DNA of 64,000 nt from an uncultured Winogradskyella sp. (GTDB lineage: Bacteria; Bacteroidota; Bacteroidia; Flavobacteriales; Flavobacteriaceae): NCBI RefSeq assembly GCF_947495255.1, contig NZ_CANLYI010000014.1, positions 1-64,000 on the forward strand. The letters are read 5' to 3'. The notes beneath the pieces were generated by a model. It ran no database searches. It was given only the letters and a program-made list of their open reading frames with translations, and was not told the origin of the DNA. Below are positions 6,300-15,512 of the stretch, piece after piece; the first letter of the stretch is position 1; each line of letters starts with the position of its first letter. The translations under genes were made by a program, and so were the position numbers.

Positions 6300-6635
6300 A
6301 TGGAAAAGATAATAACTTATGAAGACTTTACAAAGGTAGATTTGCGAATTGGGACAATTATTGAAGTTAATGATTTCCCAGAAGCACATCGTCCTGCTTA
6401 TCAGCTTAAAATAGATTTTGGTGAATTAGGAATTAAGAAATCTTCAGCCCAAATTACAACACTTTATACAAAGCAAGATTTACTAAATAGGCAAATTGTA
6501 GCTGTCGTTAATTTTCCTGAAAAACAGATTGGTAAATTTATGAGCCAATGTCTTGTGGTTGGTGCAGTAAAAGAAAAGGATGTTTATTTATTGAAGCCAG
6601 AAAGTAACGTGAAGAATGGAGCAACTGTTTTATAA
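6300..6635 (+). CDS. csaA: CsaA-like tRNA-binding domain protein
   Basis: A 111-residue protein made of a single tRNA-binding (EMAP/CsaA) OB-fold domain: DLRIGTIIEV at the N-terminus and SQCLVVGA near the C-terminus are signature segments. CsaA homologues act as export-related chaperones and bind tRNA. The ATG at 6300 is chosen over an in-frame TTG at 6294 because that TTG is part of the -7 promoter element. A bidirectional terminator follows at 6663-6695. Confidence 0.88.
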   Translation: MEKIITYEDFTKVDLRIGTIIEVNDFPEAHRPAYQLKIDFGELGIKKSSAQITTLYTKQDLLNRQIVAVVNFPEKQIGKFMSQCLVVGAVKEKDVYLLKPESNVKNGATVL

Positions 6636-6662
6636 TAGATAAGTGATATAATTTCTTAAACG

Positions 6663-6695
6663 AAAAAAACCGCTACATTAAGTAACGGTTTTTTT
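6663..6695. terminator. Bidirectional intrinsic terminator
   Basis: A-run, AACCG...CGGTT stem with inner TAC/GTA pairing, and T-run. It lies between the convergent csaA-like and DUF3276 genes and serves both. Confidence 0.75.
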
Positions 6696-6715
6696 ATATG
6701 TGTTTAGAATGTTTT

Positions 6716-7105
6716 CTAAATATCGTCAAAACTAATATCAGTAAAACTATCTGTGTTTGCAGTATCTTCTGTAGTTTTCGCTTCTTGAGCTACAAAATCA
6801 TCTTCGCGTTTATAATCTTTTTGGTGACGTTCGCTAATAACTTCCTGACCTTTTTCATTAATGATATAATCAGTCATTTCAGATAAAATCTCTTTAAATT
6901 CAGTAAAATCTTCTTTATAAAGGTAGATTTTATGTTTTTTATAATGGAAAGAACCGTCGTCGTTAGTAAATTTTTTACTCTCAGTAACTGTTAAATAATA
7001 GTCACCAGCTTTAGTAGCTCTTACATCAAAGAAATAGGTTCTTCGTCCCGCACGCAATACTTTAGAATAAATTTCTTCTTTGTCCATCATTTCATAATCA
7101 CTCAT
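6716..7105 (-). CDS. DUF3276 (PUR-alpha-like nucleic-acid-binding) protein
   Basis: A 129-residue protein. Residues 9-85 match the DUF3276/PUR family: YSKVLRAGRRTYFFDVRATKAG, then DYYLTVTESKK and a K-H-K-I-Y-L-Y-K-E-D-F strand-helix. Bacteroidota PUR proteins bind single-stranded DNA or RNA and form dimers. The C-terminal 40 residues are acidic and probably disordered. It is a single gene facing csaA across a shared terminator. Confidence 0.88.
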   Translation of the reverse strand: MSDYEMMDKEEIYSKVLRAGRRTYFFDVRATKAGDYYLTVTESKKFTNDDGSFHYKKHKIYLYKEDFTEFKEILSEMTDYIINEKGQEVISERHQKDYKREDDFVAQEAKTTEDTANTDSFTDISFDDI

Positions 7106-7171
7106 AACTCAATTGTAGTTTATAATTTCAATCCAAAAATCTAAAAAAAAAGTAAGCTAAGCAACAAATTA

Positions 7172-8926
7172 TTACATTTCTTTTTCAGAGAGTTGCTTAG
7201 TGTATAATTCTTTGTAATAACCGTCAGTATTGATAAGGCTTTCATGATTTCCTGACTCAATAATTTTTCCATCATCTAAAACAATAATTTTATCAGCGTT
7301 TTTAGCCGAAGAAATTCTGTGACTCACAATAATCGTTGTTTTATCCTTGGTAAGCTTTACTAAGTTCTTTAAAATCTTTTCTTCAGTTTCCGTATCTACA
7401 GCAGATAAACAGTCGTCAAATAAAAGAATATCTGGCTTTTTAATAATCGCTCTAGCAATAGATACACGTTGCTTTTGTCCACCAGAGAGAGTAATACCTC
7501 GTTCCCCTAAAACAGTATCATAACCTTTACTAAAACCTATGATGTTTTTATGAACTCTGGCGTTTTTTGCAGCTTCTATAACTTCCGCTTCGGTAGCATC
7601 CTCTTTACCAAATTTAATGTTGTTTTTTATAGAATCTGAAAACAAAAAGGCATCTTGTGGCACATAACCAATGCTTTCTCTAAGGCTGAATAGATTGAGG
7701 TCTGTAATATTAGTATCATCAATTAATATCGTCCCTTTATCAATATCATATAAACGACCAATAAGGTCTAAAATGGTAGATTTACCTGAGCCTGTTTTTC
7801 CTAATATGGCTAAGGTTTGGCCAGATTTTAATGTGAAACTAACATCCTTCAAAGCTTCAATATTAGTATCAGGATATACAAACGACACGTGTTTAAACTC
7901 TATATCACCTTTAATAGGCGTAAGTTTATCTACCTTGTTTTTTATCTCTGGTTCTGTTTTTAAAAATTCATTAATACGTTCTTGCGAAGCTTCGGCTTGT
8001 TGCACAAGAGACGTTACCCAACCAACTGTAGCAACTGGCCAAGTTAGCATGTTTACGTATATAATAAATTCGGCAATAGTACCAATATGTTCTATTTCGC
8101 CATTCATATATTGCATGCCTCCAACATAGATAACAATTAGGTTACTCACGCCAATAAGTAAAATCATCATCGGAAAAAATAACGCTTGCACTTTAGTAAG
8201 GTTAATTTGTTTCTGACGATTTTCTGCTGAAAGATTTTCGAACTCCATATTAGTTCTTGGTTCAATACCATAAGATTTTATAACAGAAATACCACTAAAT
8301 GTTTCTTGAGAATATGTTGAGAGTGTAGAAAGCGATTGCTGTACAATAGTACTACGCTTATTAATTAAACGACTCAATTTATAGATAGCAACTGATAGAA
8401 TCGGTAAGGGTAACAATGTATATAAGGTTAATGTTGGTGAACGATCAATCATATATATTAAAGCTACGGCAAATAAGGTAATTGTATTTATGGTGTACAT
8501 TAAAGCTGGTCCAACATACATTCTAACCTTACCAACATCCTCACTAATTCGGTTCATTAAATCACCAGTTCGGTTTGCTTTATAAAAACTTAGCGATAAG
8601 ACTTGATAATGCTTATAAATTTCGTTTTTTAGGTCATATTCAATATAACGAGATACATTAATGATGGTCTGACGCATTAAAAATGTGAAAATTCCGGCAA
8701 TTATGGCAGCTCCTGCAATATATATAACATTAGTTGTGAGTTCGCTTTTAAAAACTTCTTTTGCAATATTTCCATCTAAATAATCAGAGACAACGTTAAT
8801 TGATGCACCAACTAAACGTGGCGTAAACAGTGCAAATATCTTAGATATAATGGTGATGAGTACACCAATAATTAAGCGATATTTATATTTTAAAAAGTAT
8901 TTATTGAGGTGTTTTAGTGCTTTCAT
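7172..8926 (-). CDS. ABC exporter half-transporter (MsbA/MDR type)
   Basis: A 584-residue fused permease-ATPase with six membrane helices in the first ~310 residues, then a nucleotide-binding domain. Walker A is GKTGSGKST (about residue 377), the signature LSGGQ and Walker B ILLFDD. The residue after the Walker B Asp is Asp rather than the catalytic Glu (FDDCLSAVD), as at degenerate sites of heterodimeric exporters like BmrC. The H-loop SHRISS is intact. Such proteins export lipids or drugs as dimers; the substrate is unknown. It has its own -7 element at 8943-8950. Confidence 0.92.
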   Translation of the reverse strand: MKALKHLNKYFLKYKYRLIIGVLITIISKIFALFTPRLVGASINVVSDYLDGNIAKEVFKSELTTNVIYIAGAAIIAGIFTFLMRQTIINVSRYIEYDLKNEIYKHYQVLSLSFYKANRTGDLMNRISEDVGKVRMYVGPALMYTINTITLFAVALIYMIDRSPTLTLYTLLPLPILSVAIYKLSRLINKRSTIVQQSLSTLSTYSQETFSGISVIKSYGIEPRTNMEFENLSAENRQKQINLTKVQALFFPMMILLIGVSNLIVIYVGGMQYMNGEIEHIGTIAEFIIYVNMLTWPVATVGWVTSLVQQAEASQERINEFLKTEPEIKNKVDKLTPIKGDIEFKHVSFVYPDTNIEALKDVSFTLKSGQTLAILGKTGSGKSTILDLIGRLYDIDKGTILIDDTNITDLNLFSLRESIGYVPQDAFLFSDSIKNNIKFGKEDATEAEVIEAAKNARVHKNIIGFSKGYDTVLGERGITLSGGQKQRVSIARAIIKKPDILLFDDCLSAVDTETEEKILKNLVKLTKDKTTIIVSHRISSAKNADKIIVLDDGKIIESGNHESLINTDGYYKELYTKQLSEKEM

Positions 8927-8942
8927 GTTGTATTTCGTAGGT

Positions 8943-8950
8943 CAAAAGTA
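8943..8950 (-). promoter_or_regulatory. -7 element TACTTTTG for ABC exporter
   Basis: Exact TAnnTTTG match on the - strand, 17 nt before the ATG at 8926. Confidence 0.55.
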
Positions 8951-9003
8951 TTACGATAATCGTATTTATTAGTTAATATTTTGCTAATCCTCTATTTATA
9001 ATT

Positions 9004-9011
9004 TATTTTTG
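9004..9011 (+). promoter_or_regulatory. -7 element TATTTTTG with -33 TTTG
   Basis: TATTTTTG at 9004-9011 with TTTG at 8980-8983, 20 nt apart, which is the normal Bacteroidota promoter spacing. It drives the amino acid dehydrogenase. Confidence 0.65.
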
Positions 9012-9059
9012 CTAGCTGTTTTTAGAAAATCTATAAACACCCTAAAATCTAAAGGTAAA

Positions 9060-10163
9060 ATGACTTCAGAAATTATAAATTCAAAAGACTTAAATAAAGT
9101 GGATCCCGTTTTTGGTCAACACTCTTTTGACAATCATGAGCAAATTGTTTTTTGCAATGACAAAGATACTGGTTTAAAAGCGATAATTGGTATTCATAAC
9201 ACAGTTTTAGGACCAGCTTTAGGTGGTACCAGAATGTGGAATTATGCCAACGAGTGGGAAGCACTAAATGATGTTTTACGTTTGTCTCGTGGAATGACAT
9301 TTAAGTCTGCCATTACAGGTTTAAATCTTGGTGGAGGTAAAGCCGTTATTATTGGTGATGCTAAAACACAGAAAACACCTGAGTTAATGAGACGTTTTGG
9401 CGAATTTGTACACTCGTTAAGTGGTCGTTACATCACAGCTGAAGATGTTGGGATGACAACAGAAGATATGGATACAGTAAGAGAAGTAACACCTTATGTA
9501 ACTGGTATCTCAGAAAGTAAAGGTGGTGCTGGTAACCCGTCGCCAATTACAGCATATGGTGTTTTTATGGGAATGAAAGCAGCTGCAAAGTTTCAATACG
9601 GGTCAGATATTTTAGAAGATAAAAATGTGTTTGTTCAAGGTATTGGTAATGTAGGTGAAGGTCTTGTTGAGCATTTAATGAATGAAGGCGCTAACGTAAC
9701 CATTACAGATATCAACCAAGAACGCTTAGAAGAAGTACGTTCTAAATATGGTGCTTCTATTTATAGAGGTAACGATATTTACAGTGAAGAAATGGATATT
9801 TATGCACCTTGTGCATTAGGAGCAACCATTAATGACGATACAGTTTATAAACTAAAAGCTAAGATTGTTGCAGGTGCTGCAAATAATCAGTTAGCAGAAG
9901 AAGCAAAACACGGACTAATTTTAAAAGACCGTGGTATTGTTTATGCACCAGATTTTTTAATTAATGCAGGCGGAATCATTAACGTTTATGCCGAATTAGA
10001 GAATTACGGAAGACAAGAAATTATGCGTAAAACAGAGAATATTTATAATACTACGCTCGAAATTTTAGATAACGCTAAAGTTTACAATCTTACAACGCAT
10101 AATGCTGCGATGAATATTGCTAAACAGCGTATTGAAACAAGAAAGCAAGAAAATTTAAAATAG
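9060..10163 (+). CDS. Leu/Val/Phe/Glu-type amino acid dehydrogenase
   Basis: A 367-residue NAD-dependent dehydrogenase, most likely for branched-chain amino acids (oxidative deamination to 2-oxo acids). It shows the substrate-binding segment GLNLGGGKAVI with its catalytic Lys, the conserved AEDVGMTTEDMD segment, the Rossmann motif QGIGNVGEG, and AGAANNQL followed by INAGGIINV. The ATG at 9060 is chosen; a TTG at 9009 overlaps the -7 element and adds residues not typical of the family. Monocistronic, followed by a terminator-like hairpin. Confidence 0.9.
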   Translation: MTSEIINSKDLNKVDPVFGQHSFDNHEQIVFCNDKDTGLKAIIGIHNTVLGPALGGTRMWNYANEWEALNDVLRLSRGMTFKSAITGLNLGGGKAVIIGDAKTQKTPELMRRFGEFVHSLSGRYITAEDVGMTTEDMDTVREVTPYVTGISESKGGAGNPSPITAYGVFMGMKAAAKFQYGSDILEDKNVFVQGIGNVGEGLVEHLMNEGANVTITDINQERLEEVRSKYGASIYRGNDIYSEEMDIYAPCALGATINDDTVYKLKAKIVAGAANNQLAEEAKHGLILKDRGIVYAPDFLINAGGIINVYAELENYGRQEIMRKTENIYNTTLEILDNAKVYNLTTHNAAMNIAKQRIETRKQENLK

Positions 10164-10199
10164 TCGCATTTTAATTCTGAAATAAAAATTAAATAATAG

Positions 10200-10207
10200 T
10201 ACTTTTG
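10200..10207 (+). promoter_or_regulatory. -7 element TACTTTTG upstream of nusB
   Basis: Exact TAnnTTTG match, 61 nt before the nusB ATG and directly abutting a terminator-like hairpin. Confidence 0.5.
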
Positions 10208-10208
10208 C

Positions 10209-10239
10209 AAGGTGAATCTCTATAGGTTCACCTTTTTTA
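10209..10239 (+). terminator. Hairpin with T-run before nusB
   Basis: AAGGTGAA (10209-10216) pairs with TTCACCTT (10227-10234) and a T-run follows. It probably terminates the dehydrogenase transcript, but it overlaps the predicted nusB start site. Confidence 0.6.
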
Positions 10240-10268
10240 ATAACCAAAATTAAAGTGAGTTCTTACAC

Positions 10269-11213
10269 ATGCTAAACAGAAGACACATCAGAATAAAAGT
10301 TATGCAATCCATGTATGCTTTTAAAGGTACCGAAAGTGATGATTTATTAAAAGAACAACGGTTCTTAACTCATAGTTTAGATAACATGTACGACTTATAC
10401 TTGTCGGTTTTAGCATTACTCACAGAACTTCATAAAAAGAGCAAAGATTATAACGAGAAAATTCAGAATAAAATCGTTAAATCTGAAGCAGATAAAAACC
10501 TAAGCCTAAAGTTTCAAGAAAATCAATTATTGCATCTTATTAGCAGTAATACTTTATTACAAGAGGCAGTCTCTAGTAGTAAGTTGAATTTTTGGCATTT
10601 AGATTTCGAATATGTAGATATCATTTTTAAAGAAATTATAAAAAGTGATTTATATAAATTCTATACTGCAGAAACGGAAACAAGTTTCAAAAAAGACAAA
10701 CATTTTATAATAGACGTCTTTACTGAAATTATTGCACCTAACGAAAAGCTTTATGAGTTTTTTGAAGATAAGAAGTTAACTTGGATAGATGATTTGCCAG
10801 TTGTAAACACAGCAATTCTTAGAATTTTAAGAAAGCTGAAGTTAACGTCTCCAGAAACAGCATTGTTGCCAGATTTGTATAAGGATGAAGAAGATTTAGA
10901 ATTTGCTAAAGACTTGTTGCAAAAAACATTTCTTAATAATTCTAAATTTGCGGAAGAAATCTCAACAAAAACAACCAATTGGGATAGCGAACGATTGGCA
11001 AGTATAGATGGTGTGCTTTTAAGAATGGCTTTATGCGAATTTCAGAAGTTTCCATCCATTCCTCATAAAGTAACAATTAATGAGTATTTAGAAATAGCCA
11101 AAGAATATTCTACACCAAAAAGTAGTTTATTTATTAATGGTATTTTAGATAAAATTGTAAAGGAATATCAAGCTGAAAACATTCATCTCAAGACAGGAAG
11201 AGGTTTAATGTAA
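10269..11213 (+). CDS. nusB: Transcription antitermination factor NusB
   Basis: A 314-residue protein. It begins with LNRRHIRIKVMQSMYAF, the NusB start, has a long middle insertion (about 60-190), and ends with the core NusB fold including SIPHKVTINEYLEIAKEYS and a closing FINGILDKIV. This extended length is usual for Bacteroidota rather than the ~140 residues of E. coli. NusB with NusE binds boxA RNA in rRNA antitermination. It lies alone between the dehydrogenase and the DUF1573 gene. Confidence 0.92.
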   Translation: MLNRRHIRIKVMQSMYAFKGTESDDLLKEQRFLTHSLDNMYDLYLSVLALLTELHKKSKDYNEKIQNKIVKSEADKNLSLKFQENQLLHLISSNTLLQEAVSSSKLNFWHLDFEYVDIIFKEIIKSDLYKFYTAETETSFKKDKHFIIDVFTEIIAPNEKLYEFFEDKKLTWIDDLPVVNTAILRILRKLKLTSPETALLPDLYKDEEDLEFAKDLLQKTFLNNSKFAEEISTKTTNWDSERLASIDGVLLRMALCEFQKFPSIPHKVTINEYLEIAKEYSTPKSSLFINGILDKIVKEYQAENIHLKTGRGLM

Positions 11214-11439
11214 CCTAATTTTGCTTTAAATCGAAGTAAAATAAGTGGTAGCTAAATAACTTGAAATAACTTTTTAGACATCATAATTAATGAAATTTGA
11301 ATATTTCTTGGTTAAAAACACATAATAAGTAAGTTATTTCAGTCAGAACAATGTTAACGAGTTCTTAAATATTTTAAATCAATAAAATAATTATTAACTT
11401 CGCTTGCTCAAAATAAATCTTAATTAAAATAAAAAAATA

Positions 11440-12024
11440 ATGAAAAAAGTAATTCTAGGTCTTAGTGCGTTATGTATGGTTGCGTTTACGTCTTGTAAAG
11501 AAGATGCAGCTAGCAAAATTAAAACTGAAAATATCGCAGTTGCAGCAGAAAGAGATGCAAATGCAGGTGATTTTCCAGTAATAGCTTTAGATAAAAAAGA
11601 GCACGACTTTGGTACTATTGAAAACGGTACACCTGTAGAAACAACTTTTAAATATCAAAACACTGGTAATTCTATGTTAGTTGTAAGTAACATTAAATCT
11701 ACATGTGGTTGTACAGTACCTTCTAACTGGACAAAAGAAGTTGCACCAGGAGAGACAGGTGAATTTTCTGTAAAGTTTAACGGAAAAGGAAACGGAAAAG
11801 TTACTAAATCTATTACTATGACAACTAACACTGAAAGCGGTAAAGAAATGGTAAAGATTTCTGCACAAATAAAGCAAGATCCAAATGCACCAGTTAAAGC
11901 TACTGCTGCTTCAGCTCAAAAAGCAGGTAAAGCAACAATCAATCCTTTGTCTGTAGATAATGGAGCTGCTGCACCAAGAAAGTCTAGTACTCAACCAGGT
12001 CACGAAGGACATAACCACGATTAA
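11440..12024 (+). CDS. DUF1573 domain lipoprotein
   Basis: A 194-residue lipoprotein: signal peptide with lipobox FTSC (Cys 19), then a DUF1573 domain (about 45-145) with the hallmark KHDFGTIENGTPVETTF-like start (here EHDFGTIENG), STCGCTVP and a beta-sandwich. The C-terminus is Ala-rich and ends in a His-containing tail GHEGHNHD that could bind metal. It is followed 21 nt later by yajC, an arrangement I regard as common in flavobacteria. Envelope-located; molecular role unknown. Confidence 0.88.
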   Translation: MKKVILGLSALCMVAFTSCKEDAASKIKTENIAVAAERDANAGDFPVIALDKKEHDFGTIENGTPVETTFKYQNTGNSMLVVSNIKSTCGCTVPSNWTKEVAPGETGEFSVKFNGKGNGKVTKSITMTTNTESGKEMVKISAQIKQDPNAPVKATAASAQKAGKATINPLSVDNGAAAPRKSSTQPGHEGHNHD

Positions 12025-12045
12025 TCAATTACTTATAATAACTAA

Positions 12046-12336
12046 ATGGAATCATTAGGATCATTTTTACCGTTTATCGCCATTTTTGCTGTGATGTATT
12101 TCTTTATGATTGCACCACAAATGAAACGCTCTAAACAAGAGAAAAAGTTTGCTGCGGAATTAAAACGTGGTGATCGTGTCGTTACAAAAAGTGGAATGCA
12201 CGGAAAAATTTCTGAGTTAAATGAAAAAGATAACTCGTGCGTGATTGAAACGTTAGCCGGAAAAATTAAATTTGACCGTTCTGCAATTTCAATGGAAATG
12301 AGTAATAAATTAAATGCACCAGCTACTAAAAAGTAA
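12046..12336 (+). CDS. yajC: Preprotein translocase subunit YajC
   Basis: A 96-residue protein with one N-terminal membrane helix (about 6-24), then PQMKRSKQEKKFAAELKRGD and the beta-domain RVVTKSGMHGKI, all typical of YajC. It works with SecDF at the Sec translocon in the inner membrane. It sits downstream of the DUF1573 gene and is closed by a strong terminator. Confidence 0.95.
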   Translation: MESLGSFLPFIAIFAVMYFFMIAPQMKRSKQEKKFAAELKRGDRVVTKSGMHGKISELNEKDNSCVIETLAGKIKFDRSAISMEMSNKLNAPATKK

Positions 12337-12356
12337 GTTGAAGCATATTAACTTAT

Positions 12357-12393
12357 ATAAAAAGACTGTTCTTAATTGAACAGTCTTTTTTTT
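12357..12393 (+). terminator. Intrinsic terminator after yajC
   Basis: AAAGACTGTTC-TTAATT-GAACAGTCTTT followed by a T-run; also usable by the convergent gene at 12433. Confidence 0.85.
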
Positions 12394-12432
12394 GTTTTAC
12401 AAAGAAAGGATTAATAGAAATAATCTAAAAAC

Positions 12433-13029
12433 CTAAGAGCTATACTTATCATTTAAACCTTTCTTAGATGCTATCATCGGAATAATTTTATCTAGTCGTC
12501 TTTGTTTGGTAGCTTCGCGTTTAGCCTCTGAGATGTATTCGCAATATTCACGTTGATGTGAAGGTGATAGTTTATTAAATGTACTTTTAAGCGCTGTATT
12601 GGTATTTAAAGCAGCTTTTAATTCCTCTGGAATAACAATTGGTTTAGTATTACGCTTTGGTTTTATTTCGCGTCCCAAGTGCTGATTCTCTATAGCTTCT
12701 TTTACATAAGCTAAAATGGCAGCTTGATTGATGTCAGCTTTAGTATTAAATCGCATTTGACGCATCGCTTTAGTTTTTTCTTCTTGAGCATTATGTAATA
12801 ATTGATGCTCATCTTTTAAAAACACACCTTGATGAAACCAAATACAGAAATGATTTTTAAAAGCACCAATACCTAAAACGTTCTTTCCATTTAAACAATA
12901 CGTTGGCATACTCCATTTAATGGTTTCTTCTAACTCCGTAGAAGTGACAATAGCACGTAAAATGCTAATCTCTTCGGATAAGTGAGGATTAACTTCTATA
13001 TATTCTTCTACTGAGGTTATTTTTTTCAT
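12433..13029 (-). CDS. DUF1801/YdeI (OmdA) family protein
   Basis: A 198-residue cytoplasmic protein in two parts. Residues 1-115 match DUF1801 (ETIKWSMPTYCLNGKNV, GAFKNHFCIWF). The C-terminal part from ~130 matches the YdeI/OmpD-associated bacteriocin-protection domain (PEELKAALN, FNKLSPSHQREYCEYISEAKREATKQRRLDK in part). The combination is common. No biochemical role is established. Monocistronic, convergent with yajC. Confidence 0.85.
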   Translation of the reverse strand: MKKITSVEEYIEVNPHLSEEISILRAIVTSTELEETIKWSMPTYCLNGKNVLGIGAFKNHFCIWFHQGVFLKDEHQLLHNAQEEKTKAMRQMRFNTKADINQAAILAYVKEAIENQHLGREIKPKRNTKPIVIPEELKAALNTNTALKSTFNKLSPSHQREYCEYISEAKREATKQRRLDKIIPMIASKKGLNDKYSS

Positions 13030-13052
13030 ATTGAAGTTATTCTTATAATGTA

Positions 13053-14639
13053 TTAAATATCGATTTTAATAATTTGTTTGCTTCTTTTCTTAATTCCCTG
13101 AAGAATAATCGATTTACGGTCTTTGGAAATTACCCCATTTCTCAAATCATACCAAATATTAGATTTATTATCATCCATTATTTTTTTATATTTAAAACCA
13201 TTATCATCAATTGAAATAAGGTAGAGATCAGATTTACTAAGACCTGATTGCAAAAACACTATTCTATCGTTTTTTAACTTTTTTAGGTTGCCATTTATAA
13301 AGTAATAAGCATTACCATTCTGATACGTTGATATATAAGATGATTTTTTAATACCAGTCTGAGCTTTATTTATGTTTCTTGACCAGATTATTTTACCTTC
13401 ATTGTTTATTTTTATACTTAATATATCATCATAATGATGATTGGCTTCTTTTAAAAATTCTGAATAGCTTGTATTTTTATTTAAAGTATTGTTTTGTGTA
13501 TCTAAATTTGGATTTTCTAAAGTATATTCTTCAGCACTGATTATAATGTTTTCTGCCTTGTCTATTATTAAGTTTATAACTTTTAAATTTCTTAATTTTT
13601 TAGATTTTTCGCTTATTCCTTTTTTGTATTTATCAATAAAGAATTGTTTTGAAAGTGGTTCAAAAGATTTTTCTTTCGTTTTTAAATCATTTAAGTTTAT
13701 ATTATAATGACATATTCCTTCTATATAGCTATCGTCTTTAGAACTGTAAAAACCAACTAAACTTACATCGTTTATTTTTGGAAGTATAAATAGGGAGCTA
13801 ATGAATTTTGTATCTTCTTTTATATTAATTTGGGTATTTGCTAATGCGTTGTATTTAAATAATTCATAATGATAATTCGTTTTTCCGTTTTTTTCTGTTC
13901 GTTGAGAATTGTTTTCAAAAACTTTTTGCAGAAAGAATAGGGTTCCGTCATAATCACTTAGTTTAATATTATTGAAATCGGTATATTGGTTTTTATTCCA
14001 ATGCTTTACTTCATATTCTTTTTCAAAATTAGAGTTATATACTAAAAAATAATGAACATTATTCTTCTTTTCAATATGATCAAATTGAATTGTAAAGAAT
14101 TCTTTTTTCTCAGAAAAGATTATATGTCCAATTGGATTCTTATTGATAAATTTAAATTCATTATTCAAAAAATCTAAACCAGAACTACCAAAGTATGCTT
14201 TAAAGTTATCTTGATTTAAAGAGATTAATAACTTTTTTTCGAATTTTAAATCATCAATGTTTGATTCAAGAATATTTACATTGATACGCATATTCTCTTT
14301 ATCATATTCAAATTCAATGAGATTAATTTTACCGTTTTTAATCATTAATCCTTTAAACTGACTCATGTTGTCATTAGTAATAGTTATCTCCTTAATTAGT
14401 TTTAGGTTTTTATCATAATGCTCTATAAAATATTCTTTTGGGTAAGGGTTAGAGGTAAGAGTTGCTTCTGCATTTCTTACTGCTATTATCCCACCATTAT
14501 TATCGCTTTCGGAAAATGATAGCGTAGTGTTTATCATTTTATCCCTATAAAAATCTCCTGTTTGAATATTAATATCTATATCTTGACCAAAAGACGAAAT
14601 ACTAATAATTGAAAAAAGAATGCAAAAGATGTTTTTCAT
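13053..14639 (-). CDS. Secreted protein of unknown function
   Basis: A 528-residue protein with a signal peptide (MKN, hydrophobic run, SSFGQ cleavage at about residue 19), so exported. The rest is Asn/Lys/Ile-rich with many short beta-like stretches and repeated patterns such as hydrophobic-x-hydrophobic followed by DNNG, suggesting a beta-propeller-like fold, but I recognise no family. No T9SS C-terminal domain or lipobox is visible. It is unlinked to a clear operon; the gene lies 23 nt downstream of the DUF1801 start on the opposite reading order of the same strand. Confidence 0.65.
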   Translation of the reverse strand: MKNIFCILFSIISISSFGQDIDINIQTGDFYRDKMINTTLSFSESDNNGGIIAVRNAEATLTSNPYPKEYFIEHYDKNLKLIKEITITNDNMSQFKGLMIKNGKINLIEFEYDKENMRINVNILESNIDDLKFEKKLLISLNQDNFKAYFGSSGLDFLNNEFKFINKNPIGHIIFSEKKEFFTIQFDHIEKKNNVHYFLVYNSNFEKEYEVKHWNKNQYTDFNNIKLSDYDGTLFFLQKVFENNSQRTEKNGKTNYHYELFKYNALANTQINIKEDTKFISSLFILPKINDVSLVGFYSSKDDSYIEGICHYNINLNDLKTKEKSFEPLSKQFFIDKYKKGISEKSKKLRNLKVINLIIDKAENIIISAEEYTLENPNLDTQNNTLNKNTSYSEFLKEANHHYDDILSIKINNEGKIIWSRNINKAQTGIKKSSYISTYQNGNAYYFINGNLKKLKNDRIVFLQSGLSKSDLYLISIDDNGFKYKKIMDDNKSNIWYDLRNGVISKDRKSIILQGIKKRSKQIIKIDI

Positions 14640-14729
14640 AAATATAAGATTTTTTTGTTGTTGCAGGTGGTGAAACTGTTGTTTAATACCTTGTGATTTT
14701 GATTATTGTTTGGTCGATTTTTCTATTAA

Positions 14730-15455
14730 TTAATAGCCAAATAGCTTTTCAAAAAAGCCTTTTTTCTTCTTTTTAATTACCCAAATTAATTCTTGAGGAT
14801 GACGTTTTGTTAAATTATTAGGTCCAAATTTTCCCCAAGCAAACCCATCTTTGTTTTTTGCATTTCTTAAATCCGCTATAACCCAATCATTACCTTCAAA
14901 CTCATTTAAAAATGGGATATAGGCTTTATTGGCATGTACAAAATCAATTTTATCAAACAGGTTCTTGTCGCTTTTCCATACATCATACACTGTTTTATCA
15001 TGAATTTCATTTAGATAATTTTCTGTTGGTGATTGGTGAAATTCTAACATGCTTTTTAAAAAGTCATTTAAATTATCTGCATATTTTAGAAAAACAGCAG
15101 GATCATGGCAAGCATAATATACAAAGCCTAAAGCGCCATCATTTAAAATATCTAAAATCCAATGATTTCCAAAACCATCATGTCCTAATGTAACGGAATT
15201 AGGAGATAATTCTGTAAATCCGAATGCTCCTATAGATGTAAAATCTATTTGGTCTAAACCATAATCTTCCCAACCGCTTGTCTCTTTTAGGATTTCAATT
15301 AGCTCATCATCAATTTTTTTATTAGGAAAAGATTTAGCCAGTTCGTTAATCTCTGCAGTAGTTAACCCGTCTTTAAAATTTAATGAATAGTCTTCGTTAT
15401 CTTCATCTTTAAAAATGGATGACTTCAGCTTGTTTATGATTTCAATGTTAGTCAT
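14730..15455 (-). CDS. SMI1/KNR4 (SUKH) family protein
   Basis: A 241-residue protein resembling SUKH-superfamily proteins: a helix LTTAEINELAKSFP, then LIEILKETSGWEDYG, and the central GHDGFGNHWILDIL beta-strand segment. These proteins often act as immunity proteins against polymorphic toxins, but also stand alone. The C-terminus is basic (KKKKKGFFEKLFGY). No toxin gene is adjacent in the window, so the role is open. Cytoplasmic, single gene. Confidence 0.7.
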   Translation of the reverse strand: MTNIEIINKLKSSIFKDEDNEDYSLNFKDGLTTAEINELAKSFPNKKIDDELIEILKETSGWEDYGLDQIDFTSIGAFGFTELSPNSVTLGHDGFGNHWILDILNDGALGFVYYACHDPAVFLKYADNLNDFLKSMLEFHQSPTENYLNEIHDKTVYDVWKSDKNLFDKIDFVHANKAYIPFLNEFEGNDWVIADLRNAKNKDGFAWGKFGPNNLTKRHPQELIWVIKKKKKGFFEKLFGY

Positions 15456-15512
15456 GTATTATGATTTTGTTCGTTAGACTATGGTCTTTCATATTGCTTC
15501 TTGCTCTAAAAT

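Noticed and set aside
11263..11340. Inverted repeat GAAATAACTT / AAGTTATTTC before the DUF1573 gene
   Set aside because: Arms are only 10 bp and 58 bp apart in very AT-rich DNA; could be chance.
13489..13707. + strand ORF inside the 528-aa secreted protein gene
   Set aside because: Shadow frame of a long, signal-peptide-bearing gene on the other strand.
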